Origin: Haliscomenobacter sp.
GTDB taxonomy: Bacteria > Bacteroidota > Bacteroidia > Chitinophagales > Saprospiraceae
Assembly: GCA_016707205.1 (NCBI GenBank)
Contig: JADJHZ010000001.1
Span: forward strand, 543,473-607,472
DNA: 64,000 nt
Direction: 5' to 3'
Shown here in pieces: positions 46,530-56,912 of this stretch. The notes beneath the pieces are model-generated. The model was not told the DNA's origin. It saw only the letters and a program-made list of their open reading frames with translations, and searched no databases. Both the position numbers and the translations under genes were made by a program. Numbering within the stretch: position 1 is the first letter of the stretch; every line of letters starts with the position of its first letter.

Positions 46530-47366
46530 ATGAAGCGAATCTTTTTTTCTGTCCTTATGGCAATGGCTTGCACAGGACCTCTTTTCGCACAAACCCACCA
46601 GGAGAAAATAAACGTCTATCTGCTGGGGACTTTTCATTTTGACCAAACCGATTCCACTTATCGTGTTTTAGACGACAAGCATCAAAAAAGCATTAATCAG
46701 CTTAACGACATTATTGTTGGCATTAAACCGGACAAAATATTCATTGAAAGAATGCCTGATTTTGAAAATGAGCATAAAATGGACAGCCTGTACACTGCCT
46801 ACGTTAACCGAACTAAAGAAACAAATAATCCCAATGAAATATGGCAGGTTGCATTTAAAACAGCCAAACGGCTGGGACATAAAAAACTTTACCAATGCGA
46901 CCATCCCGGAAATTATGGTAATCTATATGCTGAAATTCAGGAATATGCAAAAAAGCATAATCAGATGAATATCCTTGAGTACCATGCACCGGGCGTTACC
47001 ACGCCTTTAGGAAGCACGGTAAACAGGGACTCTGTTATGAAATCAATGTCCCTGCTGGATTTCATGAAATGGTTAAACAGAGCGGACGTGCAATCTACTT
47101 CTCATGCACATTATATAAACGTGTTTCCGCAAGTTGGACATACCGATGTCTATGACTATAAAGAAAATTACCTCTTGGGGACAGAATTGACCGCAGACTG
47201 GTACCGGCGAAACATTTATATCTATTCGAAAATGATTAACCAGTTAGATTATAAAGAAAAAGCCATTTTTTTACTAATCGGCAATGACCACATACCTATT
47301 ATCCGGCATTTGTTTGAAAGCAATCCGTATTTTAAAGTTGTGGATACGAAAAAGTGGTTGGAATAG
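46530..47366 (+). CDS. DUF5694-like secreted protein
   Basis: A 278-residue secreted protein (signal MKRIFFSVLMAMACTGPLFAQ). The start of the mature part, INVYLLGTFHFDQTD, and the later FIERMPDF and FLLIGNDHIPIIRHLF match Bacteroidota proteins of the DUF5694 group, distantly like the TraB/ChaN fold with conserved His and Glu. The biochemical role is unknown. It stands alone, with 160 bases of AT-rich DNA upstream. Confidence 0.75.
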   Translation: MKRIFFSVLMAMACTGPLFAQTHQEKINVYLLGTFHFDQTDSTYRVLDDKHQKSINQLNDIIVGIKPDKIFIERMPDFENEHKMDSLYTAYVNRTKETNNPNEIWQVAFKTAKRLGHKKLYQCDHPGNYGNLYAEIQEYAKKHNQMNILEYHAPGVTTPLGSTVNRDSVMKSMSLLDFMKWLNRADVQSTSHAHYINVFPQVGHTDVYDYKENYLLGTELTADWYRRNIYIYSKMINQLDYKEKAIFLLIGNDHIPIIRHLFESNPYFKVVDTKKWLE

Positions 47367-47473
47367 TTAGTCGAAAAAAGGACAAATAAAAAAATAGTAA
47401 TTTTGGAAATAGGAATTTTAATAACCGCAATAGTATCCGCGGAAACTGATTTAATTAAACAAACACCATTACG

Positions 47474-47851
47474 ATGAACAGCGTATCGCCAAACATTTTT
47501 GTAAAAGACCTTAACCAGACTATTAACTTTTACAAGCAGTTAGGTTTTAGTTTGACAACTACCGTTCCAGAAGAAGGCGACTACCTGTTTGCCATGATGA
47601 CGTGCGGAAACGTTATATTCATGTTTCAAACTTTTGAAAGTTTAGGAACCGATTTGCCGAAGATATCCAGGCAAAATGGAGGTTCTTTGCTTTTATATAT
47701 CCAGATTAATGAAATTAGAAAATTTTATGATCAAATTAAGAGCAAAGTAAGCGTGGTTAAAGGGCTCGAAAAGACATTTTACGGAGCGACTGAATTTACT
47801 ATTGAAGACAACAATGGTTATTTGTTGACGTTCGCCGAGGATGAAAAGTAA
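47474..47851 (+). CDS. VOC family protein
   Basis: A 125-residue glyoxalase/bleomycin-resistance-fold protein: SPNIFVKDLNQTINFYKQLG at the start and GATEFTIEDNNGYLLTFAED at the end carry the paired beta-alpha-beta modules and a metal-site Glu candidate. Substrate unknown. It is AT-rich and separate from the GC-rich amidase gene that follows. Confidence 0.87.
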   Translation: MNSVSPNIFVKDLNQTINFYKQLGFSLTTTVPEEGDYLFAMMTCGNVIFMFQTFESLGTDLPKISRQNGGSLLLYIQINEIRKFYDQIKSKVSVVKGLEKTFYGATEFTIEDNNGYLLTFAEDEK

Positions 47852-47929
47852 AATGCGAAGTATTCGATAGGTATGAACTAACGGTTATATTACGCATTCG
47901 AAAAACAAACAACAAAAAATATCCATACC

Positions 47930-49588
47930 ATGAAAGCTAAAAAAATTTGGTTCTATGCCGGAATAGCTGCGGCTTTTTTTGTTCTGGGCGCATTCACCGG
48001 CCCCTGGCTTGCCGACCAGCTCACCTCCGACGACGTGCGCGGCGCGGCGCGCATCGCCCACCTGGAGTTTACGCAGGCAGAAATCGACTCGCTGCTGCCC
48101 GACCTGGAGGAGAACCGCAAGGCCTACGACAACCTGCGAAAAACGGAGTTTGACAACGCCCTGTCCCCGGCGCTGGTCTTTAACCCCATGCCTATGGGAT
48201 ATTCGCCGCCCTCTATTCAAAGGCCCGTCGTGTTTTCTTCGCCTGGCAAGGTAACGCTTCCTGCCCGGCGCGACGACCTGGCCTGGTATTCCATTCGCCA
48301 GCTGGCGGAGCTCCTCCGCACCCGGCAAATCACTTCCGAGGAACTGACGCGGTTTTTCATCGACCGCATCAAGAAACACGATCCCCAGTTGCAGTGCGTC
48401 GTCACCCTGACGGAAGCGCTCGCGCTGGAGCAGGCGCGCCGCGCGGATGCGGAGATCAAAGCGGGAAAGTACCGGGGACTGCTACACGGAATCCCCTACG
48501 GCGCCAAGGACCTACTGGCCAAAAAAGGGTATAAAACCACCTGGGGCGCCATGCCTTACAAAGATCAGATGCTGGACTACGACGCCGCCGTCATTCAGAA
48601 GCTCGAAGCGGCGGGAGCGGTGCTGGTTGCTAAAACGACGCTCGGCGCACTGGCCTGGGGCGATGTCTGGTTTGGCGGAACCACCAAAAATCCATGGGAC
48701 ACGAAAACCGGCTCCAGCGGCTCCTCGGCCGGTTCTTCCTCGGCGGTGTCGGCAGGTTTGCTTCCTTTTGCCATTGGCACCGAAACCCTGGGCTCCATCG
48801 TCTCGCCCGCCACCACGTGCGGGGTCACCGGTCTGCGCCCCACCTTCGGGCGCGTAAGCCGCCACGGCGCCATGGCGCTTTCCTGGTCGATGGACAAGAT
48901 CGGTCCCATTTGCCGCACGGTGCAGGATTGCGCGATCGTGTTCGACGCCATCTACGGCCCCGACGGCAAAGACCTTGCCGTAGTGAAAGCGCCGTTCAAT
49001 TTCAATGCCTCCACAGATCCAAAAAAACTCAAAGTGGGCTATTTGAAAAGCGATTTCGACCGCCCCTACCTGTTCCATGCCCAAGACAGCGCCGCGCTGG
49101 ACGTATTAAAAAGCCTGGGCTTTGAACTCATCCCCATCCAGCTTCCCGAGCTCCCGGACATCCGGTTCATCCTCGAAGCCGAAGCCGCTGCCGCGTTCGA
49201 CGACCTCACCCGCAGCAACAAAGACGACCTGATGGTGCGTCAAATCCGCAACGCCTGGCCCAACGTGTTCCGGGGCGCCCGCTTTGTGCCTGCCGTGGAA
49301 TACATCCAGGCCAACCGCCGCCGCAGCGAACTCATCGAAGCCATGCAACGGGACGTGTTCTCCAAAGTGGATGTCTACGTCCACCCCTCCTGGGGCAGCA
49401 GCCTGACCATCACCAACTTCACCGGCCACCCCTGCGTGGTCGTGCCCAACGGATTCCAGCGCAACGGAAGGCCAACCAGTATTTCCTTTACCAGTAAATT
49501 ATATGAGGAAGGTATGGCTCTGAGCGTAGCCCGAGCGTTTCAACTAGCTACAGAACACCATAAAAAACATCCCCAGGAATTCCTGTAG
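47930..49588 (+). CDS. Amidase signature family protein, membrane-anchored or secreted
   Basis: A 552-residue amidase (Ser-cisSer-Lys type). The catalytic Lys193 lies in GIPYGAKDLLA, the Ser-rich loop GSSGSSAGS at 261-269 holds the cis-Ser, and the nucleophile Ser289 is in GTETLGSIVSPA. The N-terminus IWFYAGIAAAFFVLGAFTG is one hydrophobic span, acting as signal peptide or anchor, followed by an 80-residue extension before the amidase core. Such enzymes hydrolyse carboxamides; the Glu-tRNA amidotransferase GatA is excluded by the export signal and the lack of gatB and gatC. GC-rich. Confidence 0.92.
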   Translation: MKAKKIWFYAGIAAAFFVLGAFTGPWLADQLTSDDVRGAARIAHLEFTQAEIDSLLPDLEENRKAYDNLRKTEFDNALSPALVFNPMPMGYSPPSIQRPVVFSSPGKVTLPARRDDLAWYSIRQLAELLRTRQITSEELTRFFIDRIKKHDPQLQCVVTLTEALALEQARRADAEIKAGKYRGLLHGIPYGAKDLLAKKGYKTTWGAMPYKDQMLDYDAAVIQKLEAAGAVLVAKTTLGALAWGDVWFGGTTKNPWDTKTGSSGSSAGSSSAVSAGLLPFAIGTETLGSIVSPATTCGVTGLRPTFGRVSRHGAMALSWSMDKIGPICRTVQDCAIVFDAIYGPDGKDLAVVKAPFNFNASTDPKKLKVGYLKSDFDRPYLFHAQDSAALDVLKSLGFELIPIQLPELPDIRFILEAEAAAAFDDLTRSNKDDLMVRQIRNAWPNVFRGARFVPAVEYIQANRRRSELIEAMQRDVFSKVDVYVHPSWGSSLTITNFTGHPCVVVPNGFQRNGRPTSISFTSKLYEEGMALSVARAFQLATEHHKKHPQEFL

Positions 49589-49638
49589 CTCGGAATTACA
49601 TTCCGAGAAGGTTCCCCGGAATTGCATTCCGGGGAACC
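49589..49638. terminator. Two related hairpins after the amidase stop
   Basis: The first hairpin CTCGGAA-TTACA-TTCCGAG (49589-49607) begins one base after the stop. The second GGTTCCCCGGAA-TTGCA-TTCCGGGGAACC has a perfect 12-bp stem (49610-49638). Both share the core GGAATTRCATTCC, so one looks copied from the other. They probably stop or protect the amidase transcript. Confidence 0.65.
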
Positions 49639-50037
49639 ACCTGTTCCTATCCTGGTCGCCACCACAATGGCCACCCCCACAACCGTCATGATCTTGTTTG
49701 CTTGCATGTCGTCTGCCATGAATGGCGATGGCTGTTCCAAGAGCGAGGCCACCCAGGCTACTCTCGCAACAATCCTGCATCGTTCTTCAAGAAGAAGATG
49801 GGTGAGGCCCCTTTAACTGGACGTCCTTTCTGGATATGGCGGTTCATAATTCGATTCCTGGAGGCAGAACAGCACAGGATATCCCTTGCCCTTAAAAAAT
49901 GAATAGGATTGGGTTAGTATTGACGGTTCCCCACCTGTTTGGTATGGTAGCTTTGACCAGCAAATAATCCTTTGAACCCAAAGGGTATTCGCCAAATTTT
50001 GATCGCTAATTGTATTCATCAAAAAACAGGTAAAACC
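49639..50037. other. Intergenic region, no gene recognised
   Basis: About 400 bases. Short frames exist on both strands, one on the minus strand with a hydrophobic run (NKIMTVVGVAIVVATRIG), but none has clear support. The last 60 bases lead to the pectinesterase start. Confidence 0.35.
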
Positions 50038-53000
50038 ATGATTCAAAAACTGACCTTTCTGGTCCTGAGCCTATTCCTGACTTCGCTGGTTTTCGGCCAG
50101 TACGAAGGGGTCGTTACGTACGACTTCAGGGATACGGCCATCACCAACGCCGGCATGAGCCCCGATGGGAAGCTCAAGCTCAGCGGGACCTACAGCTACC
50201 ATAGCGCCAACTACGGCCTGAACATGAAAGTCAACGGAGAACTCGCAATCGACGTGCCCGGGAGCTGTACCGTCCGCTTTTTGGGCTCCCAATACTCCGG
50301 ATTAAAAATGGTGGGTACCGCAACCACCGACGGCGACCTGGGTACCCAAAACACCAAAGTGACCCAGGACCGCGTCGACGTGTTTGACTTTGTCTACTCC
50401 GGCAAAGCGGCCACCCTCCGGTTCAAATTGATCGCCGGTACGGGCAACGATTTGTACCTGCCTAAAATCGACGTCATCCCCGCGCAAAAGGGGATCGCTA
50501 CAGCTACCGCAGAAAAAAACATCGCCTATTACTTCGACTTTCGCGACGGGAGCATCATTCCCACCACGACCGACGGCAAATCCAATATTGATACCGGCCT
50601 GGTTAAGGTGGTCGTCGGCCCCAGCAACGCCTATGGCTACAACGGAACCCAACACGGCTCCATCCTCAAAACGGGCAATCAGATCATCCTGAAAGTGGCC
50701 GGCAACTCCCGGATCAAAATCGGAGGCAGTATTTACTCCAACGGCACGATTTCGGTGTCCAGCACCACGGGGCAATTTGACGTAGCGTCTAAATCCGCCA
50801 CCACCTCCGGGAACTTCGGCAACGACGGCTCAACGGTCGATTTCCTCTATGTCGGAACCGCAGGTACCGTCACGCTTGCTTTTACAAGCACCACCTACGT
50901 GCCCTATATCGAAATCTCGCCGGTACCCTATGAGGTCACCCTCACCCCGTATGTGAAGAAATCCGGAACCATCACCGTGAATAATGTCCAGATCGGCCTG
51001 ATGAGCGGGGATGCCGCCTCCAGCAATGCTACTGTTACGCTGAGCGAGGGCGTCGTAATCAGCGCCACCAACGAAAAAGCCTCCATCCTGATCAACCTGG
51101 GGGGTAAGGCGCTATCTACCTATACGCCAACGGTTGCGGGCGACATTGATACCGTAACGGTAGAGGGCGATTCGTTACTGGTGACTTATAAGGATACCAC
51201 CTCCAACCCGAAGAGCTACCTCATTGTAGCCAAAGACAACAGCGTAAAAGTGGAGGCAGAACCCGGCAAAACCTACATCTACAAGTTTTACGACGGGTCG
51301 GAGCTTCCGCCAATCGGCTACACGCAATTGCGCTACCCGGTTTACGTTTCCAAAGACGGCTTGCTGACGATGAAAAGCAATACGGATGTGGCCTCCGGCC
51401 AGTTCGGATTCCACGACGCCACCCACGGCGGGGTGTTCTTCCCGGGCAACTCCTTTGAGTTTACGGTGGCTGGCAACGCCATCATCACCTTCTTCGTCGA
51501 CACCTATGGCGTAGCCAAAGATGCCGTATTTGAATTTAAAGATCCCAATGGCAATGTCCTGGGCTCGATCCGGGCCGAGAACCTGGGCGGACAGGATGGT
51601 TTCCCCAGCGCCTTTGCTTACAAAGGGCCCAAAGGAGTGGTGACCGCTACGATTAAAAGTGCGCTCTATCCAGCCGCAGAAATCTACCTCCACGGCGTGA
51701 ATGTGGAAAACGCCGCCAAAGTCAACGAATCCAATGGCAAAACCGATGTTTGGGATTTTGGCGCCGTTCAATTGGACACCGCCTTGTATAATAACCTACT
51801 GAACGAAGACATCATCAACAGTTGGTACGCGCCTACCATCACCAAAGGCAGTGCAGGCAACGTTTTGCCCAACTTCATCGCAGGCGCTTTGAGCTGGGTA
51901 GGCGGCACAAACGACCGTCTGCGCTCCACCAACAAGAACCTGACCCGCTACGACGAAAACATCGCCAGCGTTACCGGGTACACCGGCCGGATCTATGTCA
52001 ATTCGGGGGCTAATGTCAACCGCTATCTGAGCCTGACGCTCAGCGACGACGATGAAATCACGGTCATCACCAAAACGGATGCGGGAGGAACCATCAACTT
52101 CCAGTATGTAGATGATCCAGCCGCTCAAACCGATGCAGTTCCTATTACCAGTAGCCTCACTGAGCTTAAATTTGTGGCGAAAAAGGCCGGCACCTATCAC
52201 CTCTTCGACACCCAGGGCAAACCCAGCTACTACCGGGTATACCGCAAGGACGCTACCTACGTTTCGTTAGCTGGTACCCTAGACCTCACCCAGGCTGCCG
52301 GTATTCCCTCCAATTTTGCCCTGGTATTCACCAACCAAGCCGGCAAATCCTGGCCGGTAACCCCGAGCGGGGGCGCCTTCAGCGCACAACTGCCCGCAGG
52401 GTATTCCTATAACGTAACCCTTTCGGGCGCCAACGGCTACCTGATCACGGCCGGCGACAGCCTCTATGTAGCGGATACAACCACCACGCATAAGGTGACC
52501 ATTCTGAAGCTGGCCCTGAACAAAGTGAGCGGCGCTATTACGGGACTGGGATCGGCTGTCTCCAAGTTGTCCCTCGTCTATACTCCGAAAGCAGCTAATG
52601 CCGTTTACGTGCCCCAGCCGGTGATCAACGCCGATTCTTCTACCTACCAGGTGTATCTGGAGCCCAATGTGCCTTATACCCTTTCCGCTCTGGGCGTGAA
52701 TGATTACTTTATTCCTGCCGACACGCTCACCATCCTGCCCAAAGATACCGTACTCGACGTCGCTTTCCAGGCTAAAGCCGTATATAAGGTGGCCATTACC
52801 ACCACCGGGCTCAATGCAGAACAATCGGGCAAACTAGGGCTCGTCTTCAGCAACCTCAACGAAAGCGGCTATTCCTACAGCTTTGCCTCCCTGGACAGCA
52901 TCGCTCTTCGGAACGGGGTATACCAAATCGCCCAAAGCGGCCTGGACAAATACCCCGTCGAACTCGGGCTGACGTCCAACCTCACCGTTGCCGGCGCGGA

Positions 53001-54861
53001 CGCATCCAAAGCGCTGGCTTTCTACCCGGTCGCGAATTGGCCATTTGACGATCGCGTGATCGTTTCCGGTGATTCGACATACAAAGGGTTGCTGTTCAGC
53101 GGAAATTTGTACAACGAAGTAGCCAAAGGACACCTGGCCGGCGGAGCAGGCGCAGCGATTAAAGTGCCCGTCAATCCAGGCGAAAAGATCACCGTGAGTT
53201 ACTACTATACCGCCGATTTCTCCTTCGACGGCGGGCAGCCCGTCACCACCAACACGCAGAGCACCGGAACCATCGAATCGGTCGATTATGCGTATCCGGC
53301 AGACACTGCAGGGTATGCCACCATCACCTTCGGCGCGGGCGCTTCGACGACGTACCTCACGCATATTTCCAGGACCAAAAACATCCCTTACACTGTCACC
53401 CTGCGCGTGGGGCCGGATAAGGACTACCTGACGATCAACGGCGCTTTGGCAGCCGTAAGGAGCATGAACCGCGGCGCCAACGACCGGGTGACCATCCTCA
53501 TCGATCCGGGCAACTACGAAGAAATGCTGCTCATCGACCGGCCCAACATCACGCTGAAGAACGCCGCAGTCAGCCCGAGCATCGGGTTGCTCAATAAAGG
53601 CGTAGATATTGCCCCGGGCGCGGTGCGGGTCACCTCCTACTACGGGCATGGATACAACTATTACAGCATGGGTACCGACCAGAAATGGAATGCCGAAATT
53701 CTGCGGGTCAACAAGGAAAACGGTTCCCTCTCGTATGAAAACAAAGGGGCCGGCACGACCAACGGATCGTTTTGGAACGCCACGGTGGCCGTATTTGCCA
53801 ACGGGTTTGAAGCAGAGGACATCATTTTCGAGAACTCGTTCAACCAGTACATCTCCAAAAAAGAATCCGAAGACAAGGTCGTGATGTGGGCTTCCGGCAG
53901 CAAAGGCCTCCGCCCAACAGATATTGGCAATACCGCAGTGCAAAACCGCAGCTTTGTGGAACGCGCGGCAGCGCTTGCTATCGGCAACAACGTCGACAAG
54001 ACCGTCCTGAAGAAATGCCGCGTCATCGGGCGCCAGGATTCCTTCTTTGGAGGGAATGAATCCAGGGTCGTGGTGTACAAAGGCGCCGTTATGGGCGCAG
54101 TGGACTACCTCTTCGGCGGCATGATCGCCGTATTCTACAAAACCGATCTGGTGATGAACACCAGCGACGTCAGCGGCGACGCCGCTTACATCACCGCTGC
54201 GCAGCAAGGCAGCGGACGCGGATACCTGATGTACGAATGCAAAGTGACCTCCCCCATCCCGGGCGTAGAAACCGCTTCCGCATACCGCTCCAAGCCGGGT
54301 TACTTCGGCCGTCCATGGCAAGCAACGACCAGCGAGGTCGTGTTCTACAACACCACGATCGAAACGACCAACTTCCCGGGCGCCGAAGGCAAATCCCTGG
54401 TGGAGCCGATCGGCTGGCAGAACAGCCTGGGAGGAGAATCCAAAAAGATGTACGAATACGGGACCACTGAACTATCGGGCGTAAACAACGGCGCTTCCCG
54501 CGCTACGTGGGCTACCCTGCTGACGACCCCTGTGCTGACCGACGGAACGGACATTACCACCTTAAACTTCACCAAAGGAACCGATGGCTGGGATCCCCTT
54601 CCAGCGCTGATCGCCGCCGACGTGACCAGCGTGCGCCAACGCCTGCCCGAAACCGCAGTGAAGGTCCACGCCTTTGCCGACAAAGTCTATGTCTCCAGGG
54701 TGACTGCCCGGACCAACGTCCGCGTCTACAGCATCAACGGCACCATGACCAAAGCATTTGACGTGTACGGAGATACCGATTTCCATCTCGCCCCCGGTTT
54801 CTGGTTCATCCAGGTCCAAGCAGCAGATGGCATTAAAACCGTGAAGGTGACGACGTTTTAA
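50038..54861 (+). CDS. Multidomain secreted pectinesterase with T9SS sorting domain
   Basis: A 1607-residue protein from ATG 50038, chosen because it opens the signal peptide MIQKLTFLVLSLFLTSLVFG. Residues 25-1100 hold several similar beta-sandwich modules that begin with a DF(R/Y)DG-like strand (YDFRDTAI, YFDFRDGSII, YKFYDGSELP, WDFGAVQL), probably carbohydrate-binding or spacer domains. The carbohydrate esterase family 8 domain (about 1118-1500) has GRQDSFF (near 1330) and GAVDYLFGG (near 1354) with the catalytic Asp pair and FGRPWQ with the active-site Arg. It demethylates pectin. The last 75 residues (VKVHAFADKVYV to IKTVKVTTF) are a type IX secretion sorting domain. Works with the GH28 at 58774. 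Confidence 0.92.
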   Translation: MIQKLTFLVLSLFLTSLVFGQYEGVVTYDFRDTAITNAGMSPDGKLKLSGTYSYHSANYGLNMKVNGELAIDVPGSCTVRFLGSQYSGLKMVGTATTDGDLGTQNTKVTQDRVDVFDFVYSGKAATLRFKLIAGTGNDLYLPKIDVIPAQKGIATATAEKNIAYYFDFRDGSIIPTTTDGKSNIDTGLVKVVVGPSNAYGYNGTQHGSILKTGNQIILKVAGNSRIKIGGSIYSNGTISVSSTTGQFDVASKSATTSGNFGNDGSTVDFLYVGTAGTVTLAFTSTTYVPYIEISPVPYEVTLTPYVKKSGTITVNNVQIGLMSGDAASSNATVTLSEGVVISATNEKASILINLGGKALSTYTPTVAGDIDTVTVEGDSLLVTYKDTTSNPKSYLIVAKDNSVKVEAEPGKTYIYKFYDGSELPPIGYTQLRYPVYVSKDGLLTMKSNTDVASGQFGFHDATHGGVFFPGNSFEFTVAGNAIITFFVDTYGVAKDAVFEFKDPNGNVLGSIRAENLGGQDGFPSAFAYKGPKGVVTATIKSALYPAAEIYLHGVNVENAAKVNESNGKTDVWDFGAVQLDTALYNNLLNEDIINSWYAPTITKGSAGNVLPNFIAGALSWVGGTNDRLRSTNKNLTRYDENIASVTGYTGRIYVNSGANVNRYLSLTLSDDDEITVITKTDAGGTINFQYVDDPAAQTDAVPITSSLTELKFVAKKAGTYHLFDTQGKPSYYRVYRKDATYVSLAGTLDLTQAAGIPSNFALVFTNQAGKSWPVTPSGGAFSAQLPAGYSYNVTLSGANGYLITAGDSLYVADTTTTHKVTILKLALNKVSGAITGLGSAVSKLSLVYTPKAANAVYVPQPVINADSSTYQVYLEPNVPYTLSALGVNDYFIPADTLTILPKDTVLDVAFQAKAVYKVAITTTGLNAEQSGKLGLVFSNLNESGYSYSFASLDSIALRNGVYQIAQSGLDKYPVELGLTSNLTVAGADASKALAFYPVANWPFDDRVIVSGDSTYKGLLFSGNLYNEVAKGHLAGGAGAAIKVPVNPGEKITVSYYYTADFSFDGGQPVTTNTQSTGTIESVDYAYPADTAGYATITFGAGASTTYLTHISRTKNIPYTVTLRVGPDKDYLTINGALAAVRSMNRGANDRVTILIDPGNYEEMLLIDRPNITLKNAAVSPSIGLLNKGVDIAPGAVRVTSYYGHGYNYYSMGTDQKWNAEILRVNKENGSLSYENKGAGTTNGSFWNATVAVFANGFEAEDIIFENSFNQYISKKESEDKVVMWASGSKGLRPTDIGNTAVQNRSFVERAAALAIGNNVDKTVLKKCRVIGRQDSFFGGNESRVVVYKGAVMGAVDYLFGGMIAVFYKTDLVMNTSDVSGDAAYITAAQQGSGRGYLMYECKVTSPIPGVETASAYRSKPGYFGRPWQATTSEVVFYNTTIETTNFPGAEGKSLVEPIGWQNSLGGESKKMYEYGTTELSGVNNGASRATWATLLTTPVLTDGTDITTLNFTKGTDGWDPLPALIAADVTSVRQRLPETAVKVHAFADKVYVSRVTARTNVRVYSINGTMTKAFDVYGDTDFHLAPGFWFIQVQAADGIKTVKVTTF

Positions 54862-54980
54862 GATGTTGAGACGCTAAGAGCGTTGAGACGTTGAGGCGTT
54901 AAGGCGTTAAGGCGTTATACTGGCGCGAGGCTCTGCCTCGTGCCAGTATCTATGCGAGGCTCCAGCCTCGCCGAAAACGT
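54862..54980. repeat. Decamer repeats and GAGGC hairpins after pectinesterase
   Basis: Directly after the stop lie imperfect tandem copies of GTTGAGACG / GTTAAGGCG in coding orientation. Then comes a hairpin TACTGGCGCGAGGC-TCT-GCCTCGTGCCAGTA (about 54920-54950) and a second GCGAGGCT-CC-AGCCTCGC (54954-54971). The hairpin words match the one after leuD at 2772. Confidence 0.65.
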
Positions 54981-54987
54981 AGCAGGA

Positions 54988-55480
54988 TTATTGCAATAAG
55001 CAAGTACTGGTTGGCTCAGGTGCGGGGTTGCGGGTCCGGAGTTCAGCCTGTTTTTGGCGTTGGGCCCCAGCTAGCTGAGCTGAAAACATAGCCGCTTCGC
55101 CCATGACGACAATCCGCCCCTTCCCATAGGACATCATGGCTCCATTGACTAACTGCCTGCCGGAACGCCGGGGAACGCCGACTCCCACGGGGGCAACGTC
55201 GTATTCGGGCAGCAAGTGAGGTGGCCTCCTTTGGCGCAATATGTCGATGGGTTGTCTCACCCTGGGAGGATGTCGGTTTTCCGATTTGCGGGTAAAAATA
55301 TTCCGGCCGGTTGTCTTTCGGCAACTGTGGGTTAACCAAATCCATACAATTGCGCCAACGGGCAAAAGGCATGTCCACTTCCACTGCCTTTCCCAGGTCG
55401 AAGGGCTTCGGCTCCCTTCGGTAAAACCGCACGCATGGCGGGTTTTGCAGGATGCCGCGCTGCGATTAGCCTGCCGGTAC
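54988..55480 (-). pseudogene. Degraded gene with C-terminal GEAAMFSAQLAG motif
   Basis: The minus strand ends in MMSYGKGRIVVMGEAAMFSA followed by QLAGAQRQ, matching the C-terminus of Bacteroidota proteins of DUF4350/ThuA-like type. Upstream, LVNPQLPKDNRPEYFYPQIG occurs in another frame. The N-terminal part is missing or scrambled, so the gene is dead. Confidence 0.5.
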
Positions 55481-56017
55481 ATCGCAGTTTTCCAACGCCG
55501 GGGTGGGGGGGGCCCGGTCGCGACAGGATCTTCGGGTTAAAAGGGGACCCGTCGGTGGCAACAAGTGTCCTATGGTTTCAACTAGGCCGCTAATGGCTAC
55601 ACCGCCTCGCTGGGTTGCATCCATGACGATCAACCCAGCTTCCCCAAGCCAACCAGTATTTCGCCTTCGCCCAAAACCAGGATTACATCCCCCTTGACCC
55701 CTTCCCGTTCGGCGGGTCGGGAAGGCACGGGCTTCACAATTCCTGCATCAACGCTGTTCCCCAGGGTTATTGTCCGGGTACTCCTCGATGTGGACCAGTT
55801 TTGATTCCGATTTCAGCAGGCACGGACCCTGGTCGCGCGTTTAGGTAATCAACCCGGCCAAGAATTCAATACTATTTGGACTAGCCTGGGTGGCTTTCCC
55901 ATCGGCGTTCAGCTGGTTGAGGAAGTCTACCAGGGTAAGCGCCCGGCGTTTGGCCGCGGGTCCTCGGTTGGAAGGCCGTCTCTTCTTCGGCGAGTTTGTT
56001 CCAATCGTGCGGAAGCC
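55481..56017. other. Degraded DNA, no intact gene
   Basis: Short frames only. On the minus strand the words LVHIEEYPDNNPGEQ and FLNQLNADGKATQ look protein-derived but are broken and could belong to the neighbouring pseudogenes. The region is GC-rich without any paired structure that I could see. Confidence 0.35.
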
Positions 56018-56887
56018 CTAGAACTCATCAATAAGGCATCCAGTTTGGCGGTAAGTCACCAGGGTGGGGAGCATGGGGTTATTTTGTACCGAACTAATCA
56101 AGATCGGTGGATCCGACCAAAGTGCTGCCTGAAGGGCTTCATACTCAAACTGGAGCCCTTTATAACCCCGCTGTTTCAGGTTTTCCAGGAATTGCACATC
56201 GTCCGGTCTGCGGTCGGGGTTGCCGATGCCGAGATAGAGGCTCGCCGGCAGCTCCGTGTGGCTTTTGTGGTAGGTCTCTTCGATTTGCTTAAAGAGGCGA
56301 AAAGCCGTGTCGATAATGACATAGCGGTTGAAAAAACCGGGGCGTTCAAAAACCGCCCACATGGCCAGAAGCCCGCTCATGGAATACCCCCAAAGCGTGC
56401 GGTCGTCTGGGTTGACTCGGTACGTTTGTTCCACCAGAGGAATAAGTTCCCTGGTCAGAAAGTCAAAATACCGGTACGCGGCGGAATCCGCTTTGACGTT
56501 GGACCAGGTGATGGCGGCAAAATCCCTGTTCCGCATATTCGTCCCTCCTTCGTTTGGTCCGTTTTTACTTCCGTACGATGGGGAAACGATAATGATTTCC
56601 GGTATATGTTTCATAAATCGGTAGATATCCGTTGCGCAGATGGTGGTCGAGCAGGTACAACCGGATATTTGACGCCAGCTTTCGGCAATACACTTTAATG
56701 TAAATTCTGCCCCATGATGGCAGAGAAAGCGGCAAAATAAGCGCTTTGTGGTCCCTGGGGTTGTTGTGGGCACAGGGGTGGGCGCAAGGACAATTTTTTT
56801 CATGTCAAGCGGCGGTTTATCCGGTTTTGCTGAGAAGGCGTTAAAATACTTGAGGATGAACACCTTGTTGTGCATTCGATTTTCCAT
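56018..56887 (-). CDS. Putative esterase, damaged N-terminus
   Basis: An alpha/beta hydrolase of the esterase D / IroE type. The core is convincing: IPEIIIVSPSYGSKNGPNEG, TRELIPLVEQTYRVNPDDRT, nucleophile motif LWGYSMSGLLAMWAVF and LGIGNPDRRPDDVQFLENLK. The first 85 residues of the open frame are unlike the family. Near 56640-56680 the expected KYPVVYLLD strand lies in two frames, so an indel has split the start from the core. The expected C-terminal catalytic His is not obvious. A TATTTTTG promoter-like box lies on the minus strand at 56912-56905. Iron-siderophore or acyl esterase activity is possible. Confidence 0.6.
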   Translation of the reverse strand: MENRMHNKVFILKYFNAFSAKPDKPPLDMKKIVLAPTPVPTTTPGTTKRLFCRFLCHHGAEFTLKCIAESWRQISGCTCSTTICATDIYRFMKHIPEIIIVSPSYGSKNGPNEGGTNMRNRDFAAITWSNVKADSAAYRYFDFLTRELIPLVEQTYRVNPDDRTLWGYSMSGLLAMWAVFERPGFFNRYVIIDTAFRLFKQIEETYHKSHTELPASLYLGIGNPDRRPDDVQFLENLKQRGYKGLQFEYEALQAALWSDPPILISSVQNNPMLPTLVTYRQTGCLIDEF

Positions 56888-56904
56888 GGTCTTAGGTTTT
56901 TATA

Positions 56905-56912
56905 CAAAAATA
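56905..56912 (-). promoter_or_regulatory. Promoter-like -7 element upstream of the esterase
   Basis: On the minus strand TATTTTTG matches TAnnTTTG and lies about 18 bases before the ATG at 56887. No -33 box was confirmed. Confidence 0.3.

Noticed and set aside
52834..54321. Minus-strand open frame of 495 codons inside the pectinesterase gene
   Set aside because: It lies fully opposite a well-supported CE8 coding region and has shadow-type composition.
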